Numbered from the stretch's first letter, positions 45,739-55,345 are shown. The stretch is DNA of 64,000 nt from Anaerolineae bacterium (GCA_019637555.1 JAHBVK010000022.1:26303-90302); one strand, 5' to 3'. The notes: generated by a model not told the origin, from the sequence alone. Made by a program: numbers and translations.

Positions 45739-46845
45739 TTGAGTGAATCAATGTCTACGTCTGCTGCCGAAGCCGAATCCGTGCTTGATACCCGCCGTTA
45801 CACTGAATTGCTGTCCGGATTGCTGGAATGCTACAGCCCCTCGACGCAAGAACGCGCTGCCAGCGAATATCTAGTCGAACAGATGAAATCGCTCGGTTAC
45901 GACGATGCGTATGTTGACGAGTCCAACAGCGCCGTCGGCATCATGGGCGATGGTCCCAACACCATTGTGCTGCTCGGTCATATCGACACCGTGCATGGCT
46001 TCATTCCTGTTGAGATCAAAGATGGCAAGCTCTACGGGCGGGGATCGGTGGATGCCAAAGGACCGCTGGCGACTTTCGCGGCGGCGACGGCGTTTGCAGG
46101 GCGTCAAGAGGGCTGGCGCATCGTGGTAATCGGCGCAGTGGAGGAGGAGTACACCACCTCGAAGGGCGCACGTCACGCCACTACGCAATTCACGCCAAAC
46201 CTGTGCATTATCGGGGAGCCGAGTCAATGGGATCGCATCACGTTGGGCTACAAGGGACGCATCCTGCTCGATTACACACTGAAGCGGGCGCTTTCCCACA
46301 CCGCCGGACGGGATCGTAATGCTCCAGAACTCGCCGTCGCTTACTGGAACGCCATCAACAACTACTTTGCGGAATATAACGAGGATCGAGAGAAGACTTT
46401 CGATCAGGTGCTGTGTACGCTGCGCTCGATCCAAACTTCTGACGACGGCTTCCACGAGATCGTCAACATGACACTCGGCTTCCGTCTGCCGCTGGATATG
46501 CCGCCGGAAGCGCTAAAGCCACTGGCGATCTCGCTCAACGCTAGTCCCGAACTCTCGCAGATCACCTTTCGCGGAGATGAGATCGCCTACCGCGCGGATC
46601 GCAATACGACGCTGACGCGACTGTTCAACAACGCCATCCGCGATCACGGCGCGAAGCCCGGCTATGTCTATAAGACTGGCACATCCGATATGAATACTGT
46701 CGGCATGATCTGGACTTGCCCGATGGTGGCTTACGGTCCGGGCGACTCCAACCTCGATCACACGCCAGAGGAACACATCCAATTAGAGGAATATTTCAAG
46801 GCGATTCAGGTGCTCTCTACGGTACTGCGTAACTTAAACAACTAA
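45739..46845 (+). CDS. lysK: [LysW]-lysine/ornithine hydrolase-like M20 peptidase
   Basis: A 368-residue M20-family metallohydrolase. Metal-site residues are H81 and D83 (LLGHIDTVHG), D105 (GRGSVDAKGP), E135-E136 (GAVEEEYTTSKG) and E160 (IIGEPSQ), and the C-terminal KTGTSDMNTVG is typical of LysK. LysK releases lysine from the carrier protein LysW in the alpha-aminoadipate route. No lysW, lysX or other pathway gene is adjacent. Start is uncertain between TTG 45739 and ATG 45751. A terminator hairpin follows at 46851. Confidence 0.8.
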   Translation: MSESMSTSAAEAESVLDTRRYTELLSGLLECYSPSTQERAASEYLVEQMKSLGYDDAYVDESNSAVGIMGDGPNTIVLLGHIDTVHGFIPVEIKDGKLYGRGSVDAKGPLATFAAATAFAGRQEGWRIVVIGAVEEEYTTSKGARHATTQFTPNLCIIGEPSQWDRITLGYKGRILLDYTLKRALSHTAGRDRNAPELAVAYWNAINNYFAEYNEDREKTFDQVLCTLRSIQTSDDGFHEIVNMTLGFRLPLDMPPEALKPLAISLNASPELSQITFRGDEIAYRADRNTTLTRLFNNAIRDHGAKPGYVYKTGTSDMNTVGMIWTCPMVAYGPGDSNLDHTPEEHIQLEEYFKAIQVLSTVLRNLNN

Positions 46846-46850
46846 CCGAA

Positions 46851-46877
46851 AGTAATGAGTGGAGATTACTCATTACT
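46851..46877. terminator. hairpin between convergent lysK and histidine kinase genes
   Basis: AGTAATGAGT and ACTCATTACT form a perfect 10-bp stem with a 7-base loop. It is symmetrical and can act both ways; U-runs are weak. Confidence 0.7.
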
Positions 46878-46884
46878 GGCTATT

Positions 46885-48165
46885 TCAATTCGATCCCATA
46901 CGCTCGAAATCTCCCTGCCGTTCGACTCTGGATTTCATCGGCAGCAGGACATGAAATGTCGATCCGGGGAATGTTACGTCGTTATAGCCGGGGCTTTCCA
47001 CCCAGATCAAGCCGCTATGTGCGCTGATCGCACCAAAGGCAATCGCCAGCCCTAAGCCCGGTCCACCTGCCTTGAACGCGATCTTGCCTGACGAGTGATT
47101 CGCCACATCACCAAGTCGATAGAACTTCTCGAAGATCAGCTTGTGGTGCTCTTGATCAATGCCGATCCCCGTATCCGCGACGGCGATATGCGCCGATGTT
47201 TGTAGCATATCGTGCTCCTCGTAACGCAATCCCATCACGATACTGCCGCCATCTGGCGTGTACTTGATCGCGTTCAGTAGCACCTGCATCAACGCTTTGT
47301 GCAGCAATGCGCCATCCGCGTCGATGTAGATCGGATCATTGTTATCGCCCAGATCAAGCGTGAACTGCTGCTTGCGCTCCGCTAAGGCAGGCTGAATATC
47401 TTGCGCTGCCCCTCTCAGGATCACGGGCAATGAGGTAGGCGACTTAGTGATCGTCATCTGCTTCATATCGATGCGCTGCACATCCAGCATGTTATTCACG
47501 ATCTCGTGCAAACGCGCCGTGCCGTTACTCATGCCATCCACCACTTCCATCAATGTCGGGCTGCTGGTGATCGCCGGGTCCATCGCTAGGATGCTGGCAT
47601 AACCGCGCATCACCGTCAGCGGCGTGCGTAATTCGTGCGCTGTCACCTCAATGAAATCCAGCTTGGCGCGGTCTAAGCGTTCCAACGTCTCATATGACTG
47701 CCGTAGATTCCGTAGTGTATTCTGGTCGTTCTCACGCTGGCGGTTAAAAGTAGTACGCATCATCGTCAGCGCCAATTGCGCGTTCTGACTAAGCAAGGTT
47801 TCTAGCGTGGGTTTGTCCACCTCCAGCACCGTCGTTTCTTCGATGGTACGCACCGAGGCGGCGCGCGGCGCAGCTTGTACAATCGCCATCTCACCGAAGA
47901 ATTCACCCGGGCCACTGTAGCGTAGGATTAAATCCTCGTTGTCGTTCAGCTTCTTGTAAATAACCGTCATACCGGAGGAGACGAGATAGAAAATATCCTC
48001 ATACGCGCCTTCCGTACACAGCATCACACCCGCCGGATAGGTTTGGATACGCAGCTTGTCCATCAGAAAACTGATCTGATCTTCCGTCAGCGAAGGGAAA
48101 GCCCGCGCCAGCAGATCGACAGGTTCAACAATTGGATCAGAATTGGAATCAGCTAAAGCACCCAT
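46885..48165 (-). CDS. histidine kinase with N-terminal cyclic-nucleotide-binding domain
   Basis: A 426-residue soluble sensor kinase. Residues about 20-140 form a CNMP/CRP-like beta-roll (GEFFGEMAIVQAAPRAASVRT, with the phosphate-cassette residues E92 and R101). The DHp helix carries the phospho-accepting H177 (VTAHELRTPLTV). The HATPase domain follows (VADTGIGIDQ; GPGLGLAIA), to about 415. There is no membrane segment. It may sense cAMP, c-di-GMP or another ligand. No response regulator is adjacent. It is monocistronic. Confidence 0.92.
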   Translation of the reverse strand: MGALADSNSDPIVEPVDLLARAFPSLTEDQISFLMDKLRIQTYPAGVMLCTEGAYEDIFYLVSSGMTVIYKKLNDNEDLILRYSGPGEFFGEMAIVQAAPRAASVRTIEETTVLEVDKPTLETLLSQNAQLALTMMRTTFNRQRENDQNTLRNLRQSYETLERLDRAKLDFIEVTAHELRTPLTVMRGYASILAMDPAITSSPTLMEVVDGMSNGTARLHEIVNNMLDVQRIDMKQMTITKSPTSLPVILRGAAQDIQPALAERKQQFTLDLGDNNDPIYIDADGALLHKALMQVLLNAIKYTPDGGSIVMGLRYEEHDMLQTSAHIAVADTGIGIDQEHHKLIFEKFYRLGDVANHSSGKIAFKAGGPGLGLAIAFGAISAHSGLIWVESPGYNDVTFPGSTFHVLLPMKSRVERQGDFERMGSN

Positions 48166-48268
48166 AGCGCACCCTTAGCAGCGTAGTATGAGGTATCCGC
48201 CACTAGGCACAGTCTATCATCATTTTTAATTTATGCTGTGCTTGAGCCTATTGCAATCGCGTTTGTTA

Positions 48269-51200
48269 TTACGCTTGAGAAAGTCGCAGCAAACGGCGCA
48301 ACGGAGAGGGCATCAGTGGCGCGAATCGCTGTAATTCTGTCGCGGAGAAAGCTTGCAGCACCAGCACCAACATCGGATAGATCACAATGGCAGCACCCAC
48401 CGCCAGCCAACCGGAGATCGGTAGCAGCAGCAGCAACACCGCGATCATGCCCGCCGCCGCCGCAAACAAGCGCCACAACAGCGCGATCCAGTTGATCTCT
48501 TTGAGCGCCCGTCGCAGCAAAATGTAGAAGCCGATCAGCAGCACCAGTTCCGAGAAAATGGTGATCACCGCTGAAGCGCGATAGCTGTACAGCGGGATGA
48601 ATAGCAGGTTGGCAATGATATTGAACGACACGCCCGCCGCGAACGCCCAACGCATCTGCTTCTGCATATCCAGCGCCACCAGTACGTAATTGGTCAGACT
48701 ATTGATCCAGCCAATCGGCACAAACCAGATCATCAGTTGCAGCGCAATCGCGCCATCAGGCAGAAACTCCGATCCGCCGAGCAAGCCAATCAATCCGGTG
48801 GCAAGAAATGTCGTGATCACGGCGACGGGCAGCGCCAACGATACCAGCAGTTTGACCGCGAAGGTATAGGTGCGCTCCAAGCCCGCTTTATCTTCCCTTG
48901 CCTGCCGCGACATGATCGGCAGCAGCGCCATTGTGAACAGCGATGGGACAACGCCAAGTGCATCCACCCACTTGTAGGCGGTGCTGTACGTGCCAACAAC
49001 ACCGCGTCCTTGAAGTGGTTCGAGCAGTGTCACGTCGATCTTGAAGAACAAGCCCGCCAGCAGATTATTGAGCATCAGCGGAAAGCCCACATTGATCATG
49101 TGCCGCATCAGCGGACGCTCGATCTGCGCTGGTTTTGCCTCAACGGTACGCAATAATCCTTGTGCCTGTATCACCAGAATGACAAGCGTGATCAGGTTGA
49201 TCAGGATGCTGACACCCGCCAGACCGACCACGCCCCAACCAAGCAGCAGCGCGGCTAATCCGAACACCGCTTTGAGGATTGCGCTCACGGTAGAAATCGC
49301 TGCTGGAAGTTCCGCTTTCTCGAAGGCGTAGAACAGCGCCGTCAAGCCGTAACTGATGCTGTTAGGGACAAGTCCGACATACAGCAGCGCAATCGCCGCC
49401 AACCCCGTCGCATCCAGTGGATCGGGTAACGCCTGACGCGCCAACAGGAACAGGATCAGGAAGGGTACACCCGCGCCAGCCAAGCCGAGACGTAGGACAC
49501 TGCTATTGAGTAGATAGCGCCTCGCCTCGCTGCGATCATGCGCTACTTCGCGCGTCAACAGCAGATTCAAACCGAAATTGGTCAGTGTGTCGAACCAGCC
49601 GAAGATCACGACAGCGTAGTAATACGTCCCTGCCGCGCCGGGACCCAACACGCGCAGCATGATCGCTGCGAACGCAAAATCGATCCCGCGATTGAACAGA
49701 TTCAGGAAGATCGGCGCGAGGCTATTCTTGGCGAAGCGGCGCGTACTGCCAGCAGCATCCTCGCTCTCCCGATAGAACGATCCCCATGCCCATACCATCA
49801 GCATGAACAGGATTACGATCCCGTTGATGAACGACCCGAACGCGCCGATCTGGAATGATTGTGGTGAGTAGCGCAGCCTCACTGTCCAATCGCCCTGAAA
49901 ATCATAATCAATGGAACGAAAGTTTTCTGCGACGAGACTTACCGGAACTTCCTTTTCCTGATCCTCTAGCGCTCCCTGCGGACGGATGTAGGCGCGCCAG
50001 CCCGGGAAATAGGAGTCGGTGATAACTAGTGCTTTGGCACAGCCACTAGCATCAGAGACGTTGAACACCAATTGGTTGTTGCTTGCTTCTGCAAGGGTTA
50101 CTGATGCTTCATCACAGCGCACAGGCATTGACGGAAGGCAGTCGCTTTTTGCCGAAGCAAAGCAACCAGTGAGTACTGTCTTATTCGTTAGATAAGCACG
50201 AGGATAGCCATTGCCGAGTTCATAAACGTCTGTACTCTTATCCTTATAAACCCGCTGTATACCGCTGTTGGGCATTGCCATAAACGGTGACATATCGACA
50301 CCAGACTCAGCGATGATATATTTGACATTAAGCTGGTGCAGTATCCCCAATATCCAAGGAGCGCCTAAACGATCATAAAATAGCGGCGCGATGCGGTTGT
50401 ACATCAGCATCCCCTGATCTTGGAGATAGCGCATGTACTCGACGTACTGCTTGGGGATCATGCTGTCGTAGCCTGCTACGTCCTGCAAGCCGTACAGCCA
50501 ACCGATATTGGCGTTCATCGTATGTGTGTTTTGTTCCACCGCGATGAAGCGCCACCCTTGCGGATTCTGTTGCTTTAGCCATGTGATTGAGGGCGGCTCG
50601 AACTGCAACCACTTCGGATCAGCCGCCGGATTGAATCCCGCCGTCGCCACTACCAGATCGAGCGTCAGCACCCCGATCAGCGCGAACTGTCCGATCCCGC
50701 CGCGCCGTAATCTCGTCAGCAGTAGCGCGATCCCTGATCCGATCAGGAACAGCGCGAACAGGGCTACAGGCGTGAACGAGACGCTGTAGAATTCGCGCAC
50801 CGAGGGGAATACATAATTCGCGCCCGCCAACCGCTGATAGATCGTTTCCAGCGGTGCTTGAAGCTGATCGAACAGCAAGCGACTGAGGATCAAGGCGACG
50901 ACCACGATCCCGCCGATCCCCACCGCGCCAACGCCAATCCACTTCACCAACCGTGCTGTAAACGACTGCAGATCGGATCGTGCTTTCAACACTGCTTCCG
51001 CGCCATATCCCGCCAGCGCCGCGAGGCACAAGGTTAGCGGAAACACCCAACGGAACGGGGAGTGCAACTGATTGATACCGGGGAAGCCGTAGTACAGCAC
51101 CGCGTAGGTGATTGTGCCAAACACGAACGACAGCGCGATCACCGCCATGATCGCAAACAACATCCGATACGGCGCTCGCGGATCGATCTTGGCAGCAGCA

Positions 51201-52393
51201 GATCGCTCGAATCGCGCGTTCAGCAGCGCGATCACAGCGAGGATCAGCGTTAGTAATCCGACGTAGCACGCACCTTCAACATAATTCTTGCCGCCCGGAT
51301 ACCCTGTATTGGTGATATGCTGCCCCTGCACCTGCCAATCGACAGGTTGCGTCGTGCCGCTGAACACATCCCAATACTCGTGCTGTGCCGGACTGCCATA
51401 AATATTCGGCATCAAGAACACCGCGGCATGTCTGATCGGGAAGGCATAACTTCTTACCGTATCGAAAGGCGTGCGCCCCTCGCGGAAATTCAGCCCGCCA
51501 ACTTCTAGCAGCGGGATAAACTGCGCCGCGCCGATCCCGATCCCCAACACTACCATCGCCAATAGCGCCGCCGCAGGCTTAACTCTTATCCGCAACCATT
51601 CACTGTTACTTGCTGCTTCAGCTCGGCGCTTCAGTTCCGGGTTCACCAACAACCGCGCCGCCGCCCAGAATCCCATCACCAGCAGAGCGTAGTACACAAA
51701 CTCGATGTGCCCCGCGAAGATGGTCATGCCTAAGCCCACTGCACCGAGCGCCATCCACGGGATCACCGTCCGTTTGCCGAACAGCGGTTTTTGCTGCACC
51801 GTGAATTCGACCATCAGCAGCAAGAAGGGTAGCCACGCTGCCCCCGCGATGATCATCGGAAAAACCACGCTGGCGAGGAAGAATGCGCTCATCGAGAACG
51901 CCGTCGCCGCGATCAAGCCACCGAATCGCCCGACGCTTAAACCGCGCATGAACAGATACATCATCGTGCCAGCCAGCCACAACTGACTGACGGTGAACCA
52001 TCCGTATGCTTTTTCTAACGGCATTACATAGTAAATAATACTGAAGGGATACAGCGCCGAGTGCTGCCCGGTTGCCAGAAATGGTACACCTGCGAAGATG
52101 TAAGGATTCCACAACGGCAGTTCGCCATTCGCTAGACTGTTGCGGATGAACTGCTTCCATGGATAGTTTTCCAGCAACAGATCAGCCACCAAGCCATTCT
52201 GAGGAACTGCTGGCGCACCGACTTCTTCACGATAACTTGCCCACGGTTGGTATTGATAGAGAATGTCGGCGGGGATCAGCGTGCGATCCCCAACCGTCAC
52301 TTGCCAGAAGAACAGCAGCGGTAGGATACCAAGCCACAGGATGATGAAAATGTCGGTGCGGTTGCGACGCAGCAGCGAAGTGAGGAACGACAC
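48269..52393 (-). CDS. YfhO-family GT-C protein fused to a Wzx-type flippase
   Basis: A 1374-residue membrane protein in one uninterrupted frame. Residues 1 to about 860 match the YfhO layout: about 12-14 helices with a first external loop containing ADILYQYQPWASYREE and GELPLWNPYIFAGVPFLATGQHS, and a soluble region about 630-860 outside the membrane. Residues about 882-1374 (from STRRFAKNSLAP onward) are a complete flippase of the MOP superfamily with about 14 helices. YfhO proteins in Firmicutes are GT-C-like transferases that glycosylate cell-wall polymers from polyprenyl-phosphate sugars. The GTG start is 6 bases after the stop of the glycosyltransferase gene upstream. Confidence 0.85.
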   Translation of the reverse strand: MSFLTSLLRRNRTDIFIILWLGILPLLFFWQVTVGDRTLIPADILYQYQPWASYREEVGAPAVPQNGLVADLLLENYPWKQFIRNSLANGELPLWNPYIFAGVPFLATGQHSALYPFSIIYYVMPLEKAYGWFTVSQLWLAGTMMYLFMRGLSVGRFGGLIAATAFSMSAFFLASVVFPMIIAGAAWLPFLLLMVEFTVQQKPLFGKRTVIPWMALGAVGLGMTIFAGHIEFVYYALLVMGFWAAARLLVNPELKRRAEAASNSEWLRIRVKPAAALLAMVVLGIGIGAAQFIPLLEVGGLNFREGRTPFDTVRSYAFPIRHAAVFLMPNIYGSPAQHEYWDVFSGTTQPVDWQVQGQHITNTGYPGGKNYVEGACYVGLLTLILAVIALLNARFERSAAAKIDPRAPYRMLFAIMAVIALSFVFGTITYAVLYYGFPGINQLHSPFRWVFPLTLCLAALAGYGAEAVLKARSDLQSFTARLVKWIGVGAVGIGGIVVVALILSRLLFDQLQAPLETIYQRLAGANYVFPSVREFYSVSFTPVALFALFLIGSGIALLLTRLRRGGIGQFALIGVLTLDLVVATAGFNPAADPKWLQFEPPSITWLKQQNPQGWRFIAVEQNTHTMNANIGWLYGLQDVAGYDSMIPKQYVEYMRYLQDQGMLMYNRIAPLFYDRLGAPWILGILHQLNVKYIIAESGVDMSPFMAMPNSGIQRVYKDKSTDVYELGNGYPRAYLTNKTVLTGCFASAKSDCLPSMPVRCDEASVTLAEASNNQLVFNVSDASGCAKALVITDSYFPGWRAYIRPQGALEDQEKEVPVSLVAENFRSIDYDFQGDWTVRLRYSPQSFQIGAFGSFINGIVILFMLMVWAWGSFYRESEDAAGSTRRFAKNSLAPIFLNLFNRGIDFAFAAIMLRVLGPGAAGTYYYAVVIFGWFDTLTNFGLNLLLTREVAHDRSEARRYLLNSSVLRLGLAGAGVPFLILFLLARQALPDPLDATGLAAIALLYVGLVPNSISYGLTALFYAFEKAELPAAISTVSAILKAVFGLAALLLGWGVVGLAGVSILINLITLVILVIQAQGLLRTVEAKPAQIERPLMRHMINVGFPLMLNNLLAGLFFKIDVTLLEPLQGRGVVGTYSTAYKWVDALGVVPSLFTMALLPIMSRQAREDKAGLERTYTFAVKLLVSLALPVAVITTFLATGLIGLLGGSEFLPDGAIALQLMIWFVPIGWINSLTNYVLVALDMQKQMRWAFAAGVSFNIIANLLFIPLYSYRASAVITIFSELVLLIGFYILLRRALKEINWIALLWRLFAAAAGMIAVLLLLLPISGWLAVGAAIVIYPMLVLVLQAFSATELQRFAPLMPSPLRRLLRLSQA

Positions 52394-52399
52394 GCTAGA

Positions 52400-53149
52400 T
52401 TAGCCCCCTGCGGCGCGATCTGCGGGCGTCAGATGGCGATGGCGGAACCACACTTGAATCACGCGCAGTGCCGCTTCCATCGAGACACCGAATCCGAGTT
52501 TGGATTTACCGAGTTCGCGGTCAGCGAAGTAGATCGGCACTTCCCCGAACGAATAACCCAGCTTCAGCGCAATATAGGTGATCTCCACCTGAAAGACATA
52601 GCCATTCGAGCGCACGCGCCGCAAGTCCATTCCGATCAGCGTCTTGCGTCGCCACATGCGAAAGCCTCCGGTATTGTCTTTCACCGGTGTTTGCAGGATA
52701 AACCCCACCCACACGCGGTTTGCCCACCAACTGAGCAACTTGCGTAGCGGACTCCATCGCTCATCGAGCTTGCCGCCTGCTGTGTAGCGCGAACCGATCA
52801 CGGCGTCATACTTCTGAATCGACTCCACTAGTTGAGGCACGTATTTGGGGTGATGCGAGAAATCCGCATCCATCTGTCCGATGTAATCTGCGCCGTTATT
52901 CAGTGCCCAATTGAAGCCTTCGATGTACGCCGTTCCCAAACCCTGTTTTCCAGCGCGATGCAGGACGTGGACGCGCCCACCATACTTGGGCGAAAGCTGC
53001 TCAGCGATTTGACCTGTTTTATCGGGCGAATTGTCGTCAACAATCAGTAACTCTAGATCGGGCACAGACAGCGAGAATAAGCTGTCGATTAATCGGGTGA
53101 TATTTTCCGCCTCATTATAAGTAGGGATGACAATGATCACTCTGGGCAT
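52400..53149 (-). CDS. DPM1-like polyprenyl-phosphate glycosyltransferase (GT2)
   Basis: A 249-residue cytoplasmic glycosyltransferase. The nucleotide-sugar site is visible as IPTYNEAENI, LIVDDNSPD and QMDADFSHHP. The fit is to polyprenol monophosphomannose synthases that place one sugar on a polyprenyl phosphate; mannose or another hexose cannot be decided. There is no C-terminal membrane segment. ATG 53149 is chosen because GGAG lies 6 bases ahead, rather than the GTG at 53155. It is the first gene of the operon with the YfhO-flippase fusion. Confidence 0.9.
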   Translation of the reverse strand: MPRVIIVIPTYNEAENITRLIDSLFSLSVPDLELLIVDDNSPDKTGQIAEQLSPKYGGRVHVLHRAGKQGLGTAYIEGFNWALNNGADYIGQMDADFSHHPKYVPQLVESIQKYDAVIGSRYTAGGKLDERWSPLRKLLSWWANRVWVGFILQTPVKDNTGGFRMWRRKTLIGMDLRRVRSNGYVFQVEITYIALKLGYSFGEVPIYFADRELGKSKLGFGVSMEAALRVIQVWFRHRHLTPADRAAGG

Positions 53150-53615
53150 AACCACTCCAGTGGCGGGACCAATACATGCATGTCGCAGGGGTTACAATAC
53201 GCTGGCGACGTTGGATTGCCGCCACTGCCTTCGGGGTCTGCAACAGGCAAGGTTTTGACTATAGCACGGAATATAGCAGGATCAAATCACAAACCAAACG
53301 TCAGTGCGCCGTTTGTACGGCGTTCTCCATGCGTTGACAAACCAGATTCTAACAGTTATACTGAAATCGACTCGAATAGGGGGAAACGTCGCTTTCGGCG
53401 TACCACGTTTGTTTCGGTTGTTTCGGTTGTTTCCGCGAACGAACAAAAGTTATTTTTACGCTTTGCCCGATCCCGGTTTACACCGCGCCGCTAACATCCA
53501 CTGAACATAGCTCACGTTACCCTGACTTTCTACTAGCAGCGTCACGCAATCGCTGCCCGTGTTAGTCTGCCTTGCTGAGTCAAAAAATCTTCCCGTAGGG
53601 GGTTCCACACAATTT
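53150..53615. other. non-coding gap: promoter and long leader of rpsA
   Basis: 466 bases between the GT2 gene and rpsA. It holds the strong promoter at 53334-53362 and a leader of about 245 bases. Within the leader GTTTCGGTT occurs twice in direct tandem (53411-53428) and a third partial copy follows. No gene is supported here. Confidence 0.6.
53334..53362 (+). promoter_or_regulatory. strong sigma-70 promoter of rpsA
   Basis: TTGACA (53334-53339) and TATACT (53357-53362) with a 17-base spacer. Confidence 0.85.
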
Positions 53616-54884
53616 ATGACCACACTGCGTACTGAGCTGAGTCCTGATATGGATTTCCTGACTCTGCTCGAGGAGTCGCTTGCCATTGAGCAGCCGGATC
53701 GGGGCGACATTCTCACTGGGACGATCCTAACTATTGATAGTCAAGGCATTATTGTCGATGTTGGGATGAAACGCGACGGCGTCGTTCCCCGCAGCGACCT
53801 CGAGCGCATGGAAGGCATGATTTTCAAGGTTGGCGATGATGTCACAGTCGTCGTCATGCACCCCGAAGATCAGGACGGCAACCTCGTCGTCTCCATCTCG
53901 CAGGCACGTCAGAGCGAAGATTGGGTCAAGGCAGAGGAATTGCTGGAAAGCGGCGAAATCGTCGAAGGGATCGTTACCGACGCCAATCGCGGTGGTTTAA
54001 TCATCCCCTTCGGCAATCTGCGAGGCTTTGTTCCCGCCAGCCATGTTATGGATGTACCGCGTGGTCTGAACGAGAATGACCGCAAGGGACACATGAGCAA
54101 TCTGGTCGGGCAGAAGGTGCTGGTGAAGGTGATTGAGGTCAATCGCAAGCGCCGTCGCCTCGTCCTAAGCCAGCGCGATGCGCAGCGCGGACACCGCGAT
54201 CAGCGCAAGGAAACGCTGCTTGAGGAATTGCAAGAAGGTGAAGTTCGTCGCGGCGTGGTCAGCGGTCTACGTGATTTCGGCGCATTCGTCGATCTCGGTG
54301 GCGCAGACGGTCTGATTCACATCAGCGAACTGGCATGGCATCGCGTCAAGCACCCCAAAGAAGTGCTCAATGTGGGTGATGAGATCGATGTCTTCATCCT
54401 GCGTCTGGATCGGGATGGCAAGCGCATTGGTCTATCCCTCAAGCGTCTGCAGCCGAATCCATGGGCACTGGTCGATGAGATGTATCATGTCGGTCAGTTG
54501 GTTGAGGGTGAAGTCAGCCGCGTGGCGCAGTTTGGTGCCTTCGTCAGCCTTGAACCGGGCATCGAAGCGCTGCTGCACGCCAGCCAAATGGCTGATCCCG
54601 CACCTGAAGATCCCACGGCTGTGCTGCGCGAAGGGCAAAAGTTGCTCATGCGTATCATCAGTATCGAGAGCCACCGTCAGCGTCTTGGTCTCAGTCTCAA
54701 GGATGTCTCCGAAGATGAGCGAACCCGCTGGACGGCGGAACATGGCACTATCCTAACCGTTGTACCGCCTGGATCGGGCAAGATCGCGTCAAGCGAGGAT
54801 GACTCCGACACAGAGTCTGGCGCAACCGTCGAATCTGTTGTAGACTCAGAACCGCTTGCACAGGAAAATGAGCCAGTTCAGTAG
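53616..54884 (+). CDS. rpsA: S1-domain RNA-binding protein, 30S ribosomal protein S1
   Basis: A 422-residue protein with four S1 domains: about 28-95 (GDILTGTILTID), 107-190 (GEIVEGIVTDANRGG), 208-280 (GEVRRGVVSGLRDFGAFVD) and 293-365 (GQLVEGEVSRVAQFGAFV), then an acidic tail rich in Glu/Ser/Asp. Four-domain S1 proteins are common in Gram-positive-type bacteria (E. coli has six). It helps ribosomes bind mRNA. ATG 53616 begins MTTLRTELSPDMDFL; the frame runs on upstream without family match. Promoter and long leader are described separately. Confidence 0.9.
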   Translation: MTTLRTELSPDMDFLTLLEESLAIEQPDRGDILTGTILTIDSQGIIVDVGMKRDGVVPRSDLERMEGMIFKVGDDVTVVVMHPEDQDGNLVVSISQARQSEDWVKAEELLESGEIVEGIVTDANRGGLIIPFGNLRGFVPASHVMDVPRGLNENDRKGHMSNLVGQKVLVKVIEVNRKRRRLVLSQRDAQRGHRDQRKETLLEELQEGEVRRGVVSGLRDFGAFVDLGGADGLIHISELAWHRVKHPKEVLNVGDEIDVFILRLDRDGKRIGLSLKRLQPNPWALVDEMYHVGQLVEGEVSRVAQFGAFVSLEPGIEALLHASQMADPAPEDPTAVLREGQKLLMRIISIESHRQRLGLSLKDVSEDERTRWTAEHGTILTVVPPGSGKIASSEDDSDTESGATVESVVDSEPLAQENEPVQ

Positions 54885-54977
54885 GTGAAAGGGTCTGATC
54901 GCCGTTTCACAACGCATTCAAGGGGCGTTATGTCCACACGATGGACGCCAACTGAATGTCGATAATATCGAACTTCT

Positions 54978-55007
54978 GAGGCAGGCACAGCGCCTGCCTC
55001 TCTTGTT
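54978..55007 (+). terminator. terminator after rpsA
   Basis: GAGGCAGGC and GCCTGCCTC form a perfect 9-bp stem with a 5-base loop, followed by TCTTGTT. Confidence 0.8.
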
Positions 55008-55070
55008 GGAGCAATCCAACTGGCTACCGTCAGGCGATAATACATTAGGTATGAGAGGGGGTGAATCAGC

Positions 55071-55268
55071 GTGGCTTCGGTAAATCTGCGTCCGAATGAA
55101 TCTCAGGAACAGTTGCTCAAGCGCTTCCGCAAACAGGTAGCGAAAAGTGGCATCCTCAGCACCGTCCGCCGCAAGCGTTGGCATGTTTCCAAGAGCGAAC
55201 TACGCCGCATCCAAAAGAAAAAGGCGATCCGTCGCGCTCGTCGCAAGCAGCAGCAGCGCGGCTGGTAA
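55071..55268 (+). CDS. rpsU: 30S ribosomal protein S21
   Basis: A 65-residue, very basic protein starting MASVNLRPNESQEQLLKRFR and ending in a KKKAIRRARRKQQQ stretch, the S21 pattern. S21 sits near the anti-Shine-Dalgarno end of 16S rRNA. The start is GTG at 55071, behind GAGAGGGGGTGA. It lies between rpsA and infA, each with its own hairpin between. Confidence 0.93.
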   Translation: MASVNLRPNESQEQLLKRFRKQVAKSGILSTVRRKRWHVSKSELRRIQKKKAIRRARRKQQQRGW

Positions 55269-55345
55269 TTCAGATCGTGAAGTGATCGCTGTTACATACT
55301 TCATGTAGTTGTCGTGCGATTACCATTGCTGAATCGAGATAAATG

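Noticed and set aside
53180..53494. Open frame of 104 residues on the plus strand upstream of rpsA
   Set aside because: It overlaps a strong promoter and the rpsA leader, has no ribosome-binding site or family match, and its composition (Arg/Ser/Val-rich) is that of a chance frame.
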